In this document: in pieces, positions 48,826-56,242 of the stretch | Position numbering within the stretch: the first letter of the stretch is position 1 | Layout of the letters: every line of letters begins with the position of its first letter | Assembly: GCA_013289685.1 (NCBI GenBank) | Contig: JABCZL010000011.1 | Coordinates: 124,001-188,000 of the forward strand | Origin: Acidobacteriota bacterium | GTDB lineage: Bacteria > Acidobacteriota > Terriglobia > Terriglobales > Acidobacteriaceae | Direction of reading: 5' to 3' | DNA: 64,000 nt | Made by a program: the position numbers and the translations under genes | Notes under the pieces: generated by a model | Seen by the model: only the letters and a program-made list of their open reading frames with translations | The model's database searches: none | Told to the model about the DNA's origin: nothing

Positions 48826-49311
48826 ATGGCAGACGAAATTAAAAACAATGGCGACGTGAGCCGCCGGCAATTTTTTGCGAAACTCGGACTGGGTTCTCTA
48901 GGCATCGCCGCCGCGGGCACAGCGGCGTTCGCGTATCAGTATCTCGAGCCCAATGTGCTTTTCGAGCCGTCGCCGGTGGTGAATGCCGGGAAGCCGGACC
49001 GCTATCCGCTGGGCAGCGTCACCATCGACGTGAATTCTGGAATTTACATCATTCATTCGGACGAGGGCTATTTTTCGCTGAGCGCAGTCTGCACGCATCT
49101 CGGCTGCATGACCGCGTGGAAGCCCGAGCTGAACATGATTGCGTGTCCCTGCCACGGCAGCAAGTTCAATGAGGACGGCAAGAAGATTGAGGGCCCGGCG
49201 CCCAAGCCGCTGCCGTGGAAGCGCATCTGGCTGAACGACGATGGCGATCTGCTGGTCGATCGCTCGACCGACGTGCCGCCGCTAGCGCGGGATTCCTTCG
49301 TGAGAGTCTGA
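48826..49311 (+). CDS. Rieske iron-sulfur protein with Tat-type signal
   Basis: The 2Fe-2S subunit of a cytochrome bc/b6f-type complex, 161 residues. The N-terminus has a twin-arginine motif ([10 protein letters not shown]) and a hydrophobic anchor. The two cluster loops are CTHLGC (about residue 90) and CPCHGSKF (about 108), giving the Cys-His pairs that bind the cluster. ATG 48826 has GAGG five bases upstream. The earlier TTG (48811) is less likely. Cytochrome b follows after 16 bases. Confidence 0.93.
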   Translation: MADEIKNNGDVSRRQFFAKLGLGSLGIAAAGTAAFAYQYLEPNVLFEPSPVVNAGKPDRYPLGSVTIDVNSGIYIIHSDEGYFSLSAVCTHLGCMTAWKPELNMIACPCHGSKFNEDGKKIEGPAPKPLPWKRIWLNDDGDLLVDRSTDVPPLARDSFVRV

Positions 49312-49327
49312 GTTAGAGAGAACCAGC

Positions 49328-50122
49328 ATGGCAAAGACAATAGACCAACATTTCGACAACTTGCGGGGCAGCCGGGTGTGGCGCTCGATTTTTCGCAGCG
49401 GCACCGGGTCGAGCACGCTGAAGCGCGCGCTGGCCATTCAGCAGAATGTGTTTCTGCACCTGTTCTCAACCAAGGTGCGGACCCGCATGCTGAGTTTCAG
49501 CGCGACCTGGTACCTGGGCACGCTGACGCTGGGGACTTTTCTAATCCTGGTGGCGACCGGCATTCCGCTGATGTTCTACTATCACCCGTCGGCGCCGCAG
49601 GCCTATGCCGACACGAAAGACCTGCAGTTCGTAGTTTCGTCCGGATTATTTTTGCGCAACCTGCATCGCTGGTCGGCGCACGCCATGGTGTTTCTGGTGT
49701 TCGCGCACATGTTCAAAGTGTTTTACCGCGGGGCTTATCGCGCGCCGCGCGAGTTCAACTGGGTGATCGGCGTCATCCTTCTTCTGGTCACTCTGCTGCT
49801 CAGCTACACCGGATATTTACTGCCCTGGGATCAACTGGCTTACTGGGCGATCACGGTTGGCTCGAACATCGCGTCGGCCGTCCCGGTGATGGGCGAGAAA
49901 ATTCACTTCCTGCTGCTCGGCGGCAACGCCGTCAACGCCAACGCGCTGCTGCGCTTCTACGTGCTGCACTGCATGATTCTTCCGCTGGCGGCGATGTTCT
50001 TTGTGGCCATCCATTTCTGGCGGATCCGCAAAGATGGCGGCCTCTACTCGCATGGCAGCGAGCCGGCGACGGTGCGGGCGAATGCAAATGCCGACGCCGC
50101 GTCCGCGAAGGAAGGGAAATAG
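49328..50122 (+). CDS. Cytochrome b N-terminal subunit (b6-like)
   Basis: The membrane subunit carrying both b hemes of a quinol oxidoreductase, 264 residues. Four helices are predicted. Paired heme His occur in [19 protein letters not shown] (about residues 112-127) and [19 protein letters not shown] (about 218-235). The quinone-site segment [12 protein letters not shown] is present. The short length with a separate C-terminal subunit is the b6f-like split arrangement. The second subunit starts two bases after the stop codon. Confidence 0.92.
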   Translation: MAKTIDQHFDNLRGSRVWRSIFRSGTGSSTLKRALAIQQNVFLHLFSTKVRTRMLSFSATWYLGTLTLGTFLILVATGIPLMFYYHPSAPQAYADTKDLQFVVSSGLFLRNLHRWSAHAMVFLVFAHMFKVFYRGAYRAPREFNWVIGVILLLVTLLLSYTGYLLPWDQLAYWAITVGSNIASAVPVMGEKIHFLLLGGNAVNANALLRFYVLHCMILPLAAMFFVAIHFWRIRKDGGLYSHGSEPATVRANANADAASAKEGK

Positions 50123-50124
50123 TC

Positions 50125-50829
50125 ATGGCCGACTCCAAAGACTTCACCGCCGGCGTGGACTCCAACGCGAAAAAATCTCCGCGCCGCATCGTCTTCATCA
50201 CGCGCCGCACTTCGGCGCAGGTGAAGGCCGAGACCGAAGATCAGATCCAGACGTTTCCGGAGGTCCTGTTCCGCTCGGCCGTTGCGATCATGACGCTGGC
50301 CGTCGTTCTGGTGTGGATCGCGCTGGTGTTCAACGCCCCGCTCGAAGGCCTCGCCGATCCCTCGCACACGCCCAATCCCGCGAAGGCGCCGTGGTACTTC
50401 CTCGGACTGCAGGAGATGCTGCACTATTTTCCGCCGGTCGTCGCGGGCGTGCTGGTTCCGGGACTGGTGGTGATGGCGCTCATCGTGATTCCCTACTTCA
50501 AAGTCAATATCGAAGCGGACGGATTGTTTTTGAAGGACCGCGCCAAGAGATTGGCCATTTTTTATGCTGTCGCGATCGGGCTGTCTTTGTTCCTGCTTCT
50601 GTTCAAGGTTTATGCGGCGCTGGTGCCGACGCTGATCATGGCCGGAGTGATGCTGGTGGCGGCGCGAAGTTCTCCGCAGTCGCCTTCGGCGTTTCGTCAG
50701 TATCTGGCGCGAAGGCCGTTGTCGTACTGGGTGATGACCTGGTTCTTATTTGAACTGGTAGTGCTGACCGCGATCGGAACATTTTTCCGCGGGCCGGGCT
50801 GGGAGTTTATTTGGCCGTGGCAGGGTTGA
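50125..50829 (+). CDS. Cytochrome b C-terminal subunit (subunit IV-like)
   Basis: A 234-residue membrane protein equivalent to the C-terminal half of cytochrome b. It contains PNPAKAPWYFLGLQEMLHYF with the PEWY-like quinol-site position read here as APWY, and four predicted helices. A cytoplasmic N-terminal extension (about 45 residues) precedes the first helix. ATG 50125 lies just after the cytochrome b6-like stop; a longer overlapping frame inside that gene is rejected. Confidence 0.88.
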   Translation: MADSKDFTAGVDSNAKKSPRRIVFITRRTSAQVKAETEDQIQTFPEVLFRSAVAIMTLAVVLVWIALVFNAPLEGLADPSHTPNPAKAPWYFLGLQEMLHYFPPVVAGVLVPGLVVMALIVIPYFKVNIEADGLFLKDRAKRLAIFYAVAIGLSLFLLLFKVYAALVPTLIMAGVMLVAARSSPQSPSAFRQYLARRPLSYWVMTWFLFELVVLTAIGTFFRGPGWEFIWPWQG

Positions 50830-50881
50830 TGCACACGTTTATAAGGATGTCGATCGAGGTGCTCATAAGGATGCGGCGCTC

Positions 50882-52969
50882 ATGAAAGAAAAACTTACGT
50901 CGCTGTGGCAAAAGTTATTCGGGGACAGCGTGCGCGCGTTCGGCGTCGTGAGCCTGATTTTTCTGGGCTCGCTGGCTATCGCTCCCGCGAAAAATTTCTT
51001 CAGCGAGTGGCGTCATTACCAGCACGGTTATCTCCGGATGATCCGCAACCGCAGCGACGCCAACACGCTGCAGCGGCATTTTCAGGGCGGCCTGCAGCAG
51101 ATCTGGCTGCCCGAACTCGGCGTGGTCGATCGCTGCACCAGTTGCCACGTCGGACTGAAAGAGCCGAGCCTCGCCGATGTTCCCAATCAGCCGTTCCGGA
51201 CGCATCCCGTCATCCCGCACAAGCTGGAGCAGTTCGGATGCACGGTCTGCCATCGCGGACAGGGTGCGGCCACTACGATCAGCGAAGCGCACAACAGCAC
51301 GCTGGCGTGGGAGCAGCCGATTCTTCCGGCGAAATATATCGAGTCTTCATGCGGCCAGTGCCACCGCGGGCCGCTGCCGGGCACGCCGCAACTGAACCAG
51401 GGGCGCACTCTGCTGTCCCGCGAAGGCTGCGTGCATTGCCACATTGTGAAGTTGTCGGACGGCACCACGATGAAGGCCACCGACGACCCGCCGTCGCTCT
51501 CGCACATCGCCGACAAGACGACGCGCGAGTGGATCTTCGCGTGGCTCAAAGATCCGCAAGCCTACGCTTCCACCTCGACCATGCCGAACTTCAAGCTGAG
51601 CGACGACGACGCGCGCGACATGTCTGCGTTCCTCATCGCCAACAGCACGTCCCTGGCTGGAAACACGGCTACGCTTTCCGCGAAGCCGTCCTCTGATCCT
51701 GCGGCAGGCGCCAGCCTTTACGGAGAATCCTTCTGCGCTTCCTGCCATGCAGTGCAGAACGCCGCCGGGAATATGGTGGGCGGTGACATTGGCCCTGAAT
51801 TGACGAAGGTCGGAACCAAAGTCAAGCCGGAATGGCTGCAGGCCTGGTTGAAGAACCCGCGCGTTTATGATGCCGGCACGGCCATGCCGCACTACCGGTT
51901 CAACGATGGGCAACTCGCGACGCTGGCTGCATTTCTTCAAGCCAAAGCGGACGCCGACTACCTCGCCAACGTTAAGCTCGATCCCGCAACGCCCGAGCAG
52001 ATCGCCCACGGCAAGCGCCTGGTTGCCGACTACGGCTGCGCGTCGTGCCACGAGATCGCGGGTATCAAGAAGCCGGAGAACTTCGCTCCCAATCTCAGCC
52101 TTATCGGAAGCAAGCCGGTCACGCAACTCGTCTTCCTGCCGGGCATGCAGCACACGCTGCCCGACTACATCGCCACTAAAATCAGGCAGCCGCGTGCGTT
52201 TGGACAGGGCTTGAAGATGCCGCAATACACCTTCACGCCGGCGCAGATCGATGCCCTGACCACTGCTTTGCTCTCGTTGAACGACCGCTCGAACACGCTG
52301 CCGCCCTCGCTGGCAGTCGCGGCCACGCCGGAATCGGACTACGAGCCCGCGGGCAAGGCTGGAAAGTTGATGGCCGATCTCGCCTGCTTCAGTTGCCACC
52401 GCATCAACGGCCACGGCGGAGACATGGCGCCCGATCTGACGTGGGAAGGCAGTTCGGTGCAACGCGAGTGGCTGGTCGAGTTCTTCAAGAATCCCGGGAC
52501 GCTGCGGCCCTCGTTGATCCGCCGCATGCCGCGCTTCAACCTCACTGACGCTGAGGCCAACGAACTCACCGACTACATCATGACCGTCTATCAGAATCCT
52601 GCGGTCGATCGCGAGTCCATGCCCTTGAGCGGCTACTCGCAAGGCGAGGTCGAACTCGGCAGGCAACTCTTCTACGGCAAGTATTCCTGCCAGGGATGCC
52701 ACATTGTTGACACTAAAACCGACAAGGGCTATATCGGCCCGACTCTGACGCAGGTTGGTTCGCGCCTGACCGCCGCTTGGATTTACCAGTGGATGAAAAA
52801 TCCGCAGGCGCTGCGTCAAGGTACGATCGAACCGAATCGCGCCATGAGCGACGAAGATGCGCGCGCCCTGACCGCATTCCTGATCTCGCAGAAGGGCGGA
52901 GGGAAATCCCCACTTCCCGCAAAAGCGGCGGGAAATGGGGCACCCGCAGAGGAGGTCGCCAAGAAATGA
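50882..52969 (+). CDS. 8-heme cytochrome c, membrane-anchored
   Basis: A periplasmic multiheme cytochrome of 695 residues with one N-terminal membrane helix (about 18-38). Eight CxxCH motifs occur at about residues 85 (CTSCH), 120 (CTVCH), 157 (CGQCH), 183 (CVHCH), 286 (CASCH), 387 (CASCH), 502 (CFSCH) and 603 (CQGCH). From the fourth motif on, cytochrome-c-like domains repeat with tryptophan-rich WLxxWLKNPR-type and MPxx segments. It takes the place that cytochrome c1 or f has in canonical bc complexes. The C-terminal tail is encoded by an inserted repeat (52907-52945). Its stop overlaps the next start (ATGA). Confidence 0.88.
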   Translation: MKEKLTSLWQKLFGDSVRAFGVVSLIFLGSLAIAPAKNFFSEWRHYQHGYLRMIRNRSDANTLQRHFQGGLQQIWLPELGVVDRCTSCHVGLKEPSLADVPNQPFRTHPVIPHKLEQFGCTVCHRGQGAATTISEAHNSTLAWEQPILPAKYIESSCGQCHRGPLPGTPQLNQGRTLLSREGCVHCHIVKLSDGTTMKATDDPPSLSHIADKTTREWIFAWLKDPQAYASTSTMPNFKLSDDDARDMSAFLIANSTSLAGNTATLSAKPSSDPAAGASLYGESFCASCHAVQNAAGNMVGGDIGPELTKVGTKVKPEWLQAWLKNPRVYDAGTAMPHYRFNDGQLATLAAFLQAKADADYLANVKLDPATPEQIAHGKRLVADYGCASCHEIAGIKKPENFAPNLSLIGSKPVTQLVFLPGMQHTLPDYIATKIRQPRAFGQGLKMPQYTFTPAQIDALTTALLSLNDRSNTLPPSLAVAATPESDYEPAGKAGKLMADLACFSCHRINGHGGDMAPDLTWEGSSVQREWLVEFFKNPGTLRPSLIRRMPRFNLTDAEANELTDYIMTVYQNPAVDRESMPLSGYSQGEVELGRQLFYGKYSCQGCHIVDTKTDKGYIGPTLTQVGSRLTAAWIYQWMKNPQALRQGTIEPNRAMSDEDARALTAFLISQKGGGKSPLPAKAAGNGAPAEEVAKK
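52907..52945. repeat. Palindromic repeat family 1, copy C, inside the 8-heme coding region
   Basis: A 39-bp inverted repeat with arms CCCCAcTTCCCGC and GCGGGAAaTGGGG. It carries compensatory changes relative to the other copies (TCTCGC/GCGAGA to TCCCGC/GCGGGA). It encodes about 13 residues near the cytochrome C-terminus (KSPLPAKAAGNGAP). Confidence 0.8.
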
Positions 52970-53715
52970 CCCGCCGCAACCAGGCAGTGTTTTCGTTAGT
53001 CTTCGCAGTGCTAGCTGCATTACTAGCCACATCCTGTTCGCGAAGCATAGCGGTGACAGTGATCGTTCCCAAGCCCACCGCCTTCGGCGCTGCGATCGTC
53101 GAATCCAGCGGCGGAAAGCAATCCGCCCAGACCGGCAGCCTGTTGCCGCAACCCGTCGTCGTGCAGGTGAACGATGAGCAGGGAACTGCGGTCGCCGGAG
53201 CGCTGGTGGAGTTTTCAGCCGCTCCCGGAGTTGTCTTCGATCCCGCGAACGCACTCACCGATTCGAGCGGCCAGGTTACGACCAACGTATCTCTGGGAGG
53301 CATGGCCGGCCGTTACCAGCTCGTCGCGTCCACCACAGATAAGTCGCATAAAAAGATTGAACTGAAGATCGAAGAGATCGCCCTCGGCTACCAGCAGGCG
53401 CTGGGCCGACATCTCAACGATCAATATTGCGAGCGCTGCCACAATCTCGAGTCCACGGTCGAGCGCGTTTCGAATTACGACAACCTCGAAGTCAAGCCGC
53501 ACCCCTTCACCGAAGGCGATACTTTGAATAAAATCAGTGACGCCGATCTCACGGCCATCATCAGCCACGGCGGCCCGGCTCTCGGCAAATCGGCGCTCAT
53601 GCCGGCATGGGGAAACACGCTCAGCAAGTCGGACATTCAAGCATTGATTTCCTACATTCGCGCGATCTCCGACCCGCCATCTCGCAGCGCTGGGCCCGTT
53701 TATGCGAAGAACTAG
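52966..53715 (+). CDS. Lipoprotein with Ig-like domain and monoheme cytochrome c domain
   Basis: A 249-residue lipoprotein (lipobox LLATSCSR, Cys at about 24). Residues about 35-125 form a Big_1/invasin-like beta-sandwich (VVVQVNDEQGTAVAGALVEF). The C-terminal part carries one heme motif (YCERCHNLE, about 150), the candidate axial Met in SALMPAWGNTLSK, and a final helix (DIQALISYIRAI). It is likely attached to the outer leaflet of the inner membrane or the outer membrane and accepts electrons from the 8-heme partner, with which it is co-translated. Its exact partner is not shown by the sequence. Confidence 0.85.
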   Translation: MTRRNQAVFSLVFAVLAALLATSCSRSIAVTVIVPKPTAFGAAIVESSGGKQSAQTGSLLPQPVVVQVNDEQGTAVAGALVEFSAAPGVVFDPANALTDSSGQVTTNVSLGGMAGRYQLVASTTDKSHKKIELKIEEIALGYQQALGRHLNDQYCERCHNLESTVERVSNYDNLEVKPHPFTEGDTLNKISDADLTAIISHGGPALGKSALMPAWGNTLSKSDIQALISYIRAISDPPSRSAGPVYAKN

Positions 53716-53766
53716 TCTGCTCCTGCATGGCTGACCCCCATCTCCGCGCCTCGCTCGCGTGTCAAA

Positions 53767-53793
53767 TCACACTCGATTGTGATTGTGATCACA
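53767..53793. promoter_or_regulatory. Triple half-site array 4
   Basis: TCACA (53767), TGTGA (53778) and TCACA (53789), all perfect, with spacers CTCGAT and TTGTGA. It is the mirror image of array 3. It lies 157-183 bases upstream of the small Cys-rich gene. Confidence 0.7.
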
Positions 53794-53863
53794 CGACACT
53801 TTCGGGGAATCTTCCAAAATAGGGGCAATTCGCCGAGGGGCGCGAGGAACCAAGCCAGGTGGG

Positions 53864-53890
53864 TGTGACCCCAATCACAGATCCCCGTGA
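53864..53890. promoter_or_regulatory. Triple half-site array 5
   Basis: TGTGA (53864), TCACA (53875) and CGTGA (53886), with spacers CCCCAA and GATCCC. The first pair forms TGTGACCCCAATCACA. It lies 60-86 bases upstream of the small Cys-rich gene and 97 bases after array 4 (start to start), again close to helical register. Confidence 0.68.
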
Positions 53891-53949
53891 CGAAGTGCAC
53901 GGTGTTTGCCGACCACCTCTGTCATTCTTTCTTCCAATCGAGGTGCCCT

Positions 53950-54336
53950 ATGGCTCAAGATCAACGCGACATTCTGGAAGTGCTGAAGTTCGAACTGAGC
54001 TTCCTGCAAGACGGAGGCTACGGACGCTCTCCGCACGCGCCCTGGCGGGCGCCCGCGGTGTTTGAGGATTCTCCCATCTGTCCGAACTTTTGCGATCCAG
54101 CGCGGCCGGCTCCTTGCGAGAGCTGCCTGCTGGAGCAGTTTGTCCCCGAAAGCTATCGGACGCAGGCTGTGCCCTGCCGCTTCATCCAACTCAACAAAGA
54201 GGGTCAATCGGTCGAGGATTTTTACCGCACGGGAACTCAGGCCGAAATGGAAGAAGCGTTGGCGGGCTGGCTGCGTGCGCAAATTGAAAGGATCGAGCAG
54301 GAGCGTGGTATTTCGGCGAAGCAAGACGTGGCCTAG
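53950..54336 (+). CDS. Small Cys-rich hypothetical protein
   Basis: I do not recognise this 128-residue cytoplasmic protein. It has a Cys cluster at about residues 42-60 (CPNFCDPARPAPCESC, i.e. C-x3-C-x8-C-x2-C) and one more Cys 20 residues later (VPCRFIQL), suitable for a zinc or iron-sulfur site. The C-terminus is helical and charged. GAGGTG lies about five bases before ATG 53950. Two triple half-site arrays lie directly upstream, so it appears tightly controlled with the respiratory genes. An OsmC-like gene follows after 93 bases. Confidence 0.7.
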   Translation: MAQDQRDILEVLKFELSFLQDGGYGRSPHAPWRAPAVFEDSPICPNFCDPARPAPCESCLLEQFVPESYRTQAVPCRFIQLNKEGQSVEDFYRTGTQAEMEEALAGWLRAQIERIEQERGISAKQDVA

Positions 54337-54429
54337 AGATCGGCGGCCCCGCAACAGCGCGGACGACGGCGGGCCGATTCACTTGAAGCACAAAGGTTCT
54401 AGCAAGTTTCCCAAGGAGTGGTGAAGACC

Positions 54430-54879
54430 ATGAGCGAAGAACACGCATATCGAGTATCAGCATGGTGGACCTCCGGCCGCACCGGTCTGGCCAAATCAGA
54501 TTCCGCACCCAACGCGATTCACTTCACGGCTCCCACCGAGTTTGGCGGGCTGGAAGGCCGCTGGACGCCTGAGGAACTTCTGCTCGCCGCAGTGGCTGGT
54601 TGCTATACCACGACTTTGCGGGCGATTGCGGGCAGCGCTCAATTCGATTTTACCGACCTGCAGGTGGAAGCCAGCGGCACAGTGCGCAAGGCCGAGTCGG
54701 GCTATAGCTTCACCCAGATCGTGGTGCGTCCCAACCTGAAGATCGCGTCGGCCGACGAACGCGACCGTGCGCTGGATCTGCTGAAGCGCGCCGAGAAGCT
54801 GTGCCTGGTCTCGCGGGCGCTGGGCACGAACTTGAAGTTCGAGCCGCAGCTCGAAATCGTCAAGCCTGTGACTGTGTAA
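54430..54879 (+). CDS. OsmC/Ohr family peroxide-reducing protein
   Basis: A 149-residue protein of the OsmC family, which reduces organic hydroperoxides with two reactive cysteines. Both are visible, in LLAAVAGCYTTTLRAIA (about residue 56) and EKLCLVSRALG (about 125). The SAWWTSGRTGLAKSD opening and EFGGLEGRWTPEELL are typical. AAGGAG lies 11 bases upstream of ATG 54430; in-frame GTG codons at 54418 and 54421 are alternatives. Confidence 0.88.
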   Translation: MSEEHAYRVSAWWTSGRTGLAKSDSAPNAIHFTAPTEFGGLEGRWTPEELLLAAVAGCYTTTLRAIAGSAQFDFTDLQVEASGTVRKAESGYSFTQIVVRPNLKIASADERDRALDLLKRAEKLCLVSRALGTNLKFEPQLEIVKPVTV

Positions 54880-54903
54880 CGATTCCGCTGAAAGGCGGGA
54901 CCC

Positions 54904-56226
54904 TCACTGTGGTCGCGAGGGTCGGGACACCGGCCTCGTCTCCGGCAGCCTGGGCTTTGCGTCGCGGTCTTCCGCGCCGGTCACGATCGACTCCGGCGTC
55001 CAGTCGTAGGTCGGCCGGAAAGACTGGTCGTTCAACTGAATCCCCTGCGCGTTAAAAGGCATTCCGTTCGTGCGCCCGCTGGCGCGGACTGCGATGCGAA
55101 GAGTTCCAGCGTCCCGCAAAGAAATCACTTCGCCAGGATCGCACACGCCATTCCCGTTGCTGTCGCGCCAGATGGCGATGCCGGCGAGTTCGTCTCCCTC
55201 GAGCCAGCCGTTGCCATCGTTGTCGAGCGCGGCCAGCGCCGCGTAGCCGTCGCGCCAGAACAGCCACCAGGTCACCGAACCGAATAGTTGCCGGCCCGAC
55301 TCGATGCGCTGGCGGTTTTCAGGATCCCACACCAGAAAGCCGGCGTCGGAATTCACCCAGGGCCACTTCGCCGGCACGTCGTTCCCGGCAAGATCGAACG
55401 ACACGACTCGTCCGGGAGCCAGCAGCGCCTCGAGCGATGCCGGTCCGCGCAGCGGGAAAATGATGGGCGAAATAATCCGTGGCACGCTCTCCGGTTTTTT
55501 TTTCGCGCGTTCCTCAGCATCTTCGATCACCTTGCGCGCGCGGATTGTGTCCGCCTTCTCCTCGGGAGATAAGCCCGGTCCGGGAAGCATGCGCAGGATT
55601 GCCCGGCTGGCTTCCAGCCGCATTCCTTCTGGCGATTCCAGGTAGACGGACTCCGCGTCAAATAGATCCTCGGGAATGCCGGCCATATGGCGATAAATCG
55701 CGAGCGCTTCGGCTCGCCACTCCTGCGCAGAAGCCCGTCGGGCAGGCTTGGTAAAAGGGGCGTCAACCTGGTCCGCAAACAGCGCTCCTTGTTCCAACAT
55801 CCAGCCCAATCCGAGATAGGCCAGTGGCTGCCTTGGGTGAAGCTCGGTCGCGCGCCGGTAGCCGCGCAGCGACTCGCTAAGATGCCAGCGCGCCGCCGCG
55901 GGCAGAGTCTTCCCCGGTACCCCGCGCTCCCGGCGGGGGACGGGTTCGATAAAACGCGCCTCCGGCAAAGCGTCCGGGCCGTAAAGGCTGGAGTACTGCA
56001 ACTCCTCGGTCTTGGTGTTCCCGGTAAACGCAAAGCTGTGCAACCGTCCGAGCAGGTAATATCCCTGCGAATCTTTCGGGTGGGCTTTGATGTATCTGGT
56101 GGTGTTACTGATCAGGCGGCTCACCGGAACGGTGACCGTCGAACCAAGCGTCACGATCCCTTCGAGCGAGCGAGGCAAGGAAAGGATTATCGCGAGTGCG
56201 ACACCGACAGTCAGAACTCGTCGCAT
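54904..56226 (-). CDS. Secreted TPR protein with EF-hand-like calcium loops
   Basis: A 440-residue exported protein of unknown function. A signal peptide (to about residue 22) is followed by a helical region with TPR-like repeats (YIKAHPKDSQGYYLLGRL; RRATELHPRQPLAYLGLGW). The C-terminal part has two Asp-rich loops, DNDGNGWLEGDE and DSNGNGVCDPGE, that fit the EF-hand or dockerin calcium-loop pattern D-x-[DN]-G-[ND]-G. GGAG lies nine bases before ATG 56226. It begins 16 bases after the acyl-CoA synthetase stop, so it is probably the second gene of that operon. Confidence 0.75.
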   Translation of the reverse strand: MRRVLTVGVALAIILSLPRSLEGIVTLGSTVTVPVSRLISNTTRYIKAHPKDSQGYYLLGRLHSFAFTGNTKTEELQYSSLYGPDALPEARFIEPVPRRERGVPGKTLPAAARWHLSESLRGYRRATELHPRQPLAYLGLGWMLEQGALFADQVDAPFTKPARRASAQEWRAEALAIYRHMAGIPEDLFDAESVYLESPEGMRLEASRAILRMLPGPGLSPEEKADTIRARKVIEDAEERAKKKPESVPRIISPIIFPLRGPASLEALLAPGRVVSFDLAGNDVPAKWPWVNSDAGFLVWDPENRQRIESGRQLFGSVTWWLFWRDGYAALAALDNDGNGWLEGDELAGIAIWRDSNGNGVCDPGEVISLRDAGTLRIAVRASGRTNGMPFNAQGIQLNDQSFRPTYDWTPESIVTGAEDRDAKPRLPETRPVSRPSRPQ

Positions 56227-56242
56227 ATTCGATTTCTCCGTT

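Noticed and set aside
49378-50124. N-terminal extension of the cytochrome b C-terminal subunit
   Set aside because: It lies wholly inside the cytochrome b6-like gene in another frame and reads as Arg/His-rich noise; a normal ATG exists at 50125.
50838-50884. Repeated ATAAGGATG before the 8-heme gene as a regulatory repeat
   Set aside because: There are only two short copies, one of which simply contains the likely ribosome binding site.
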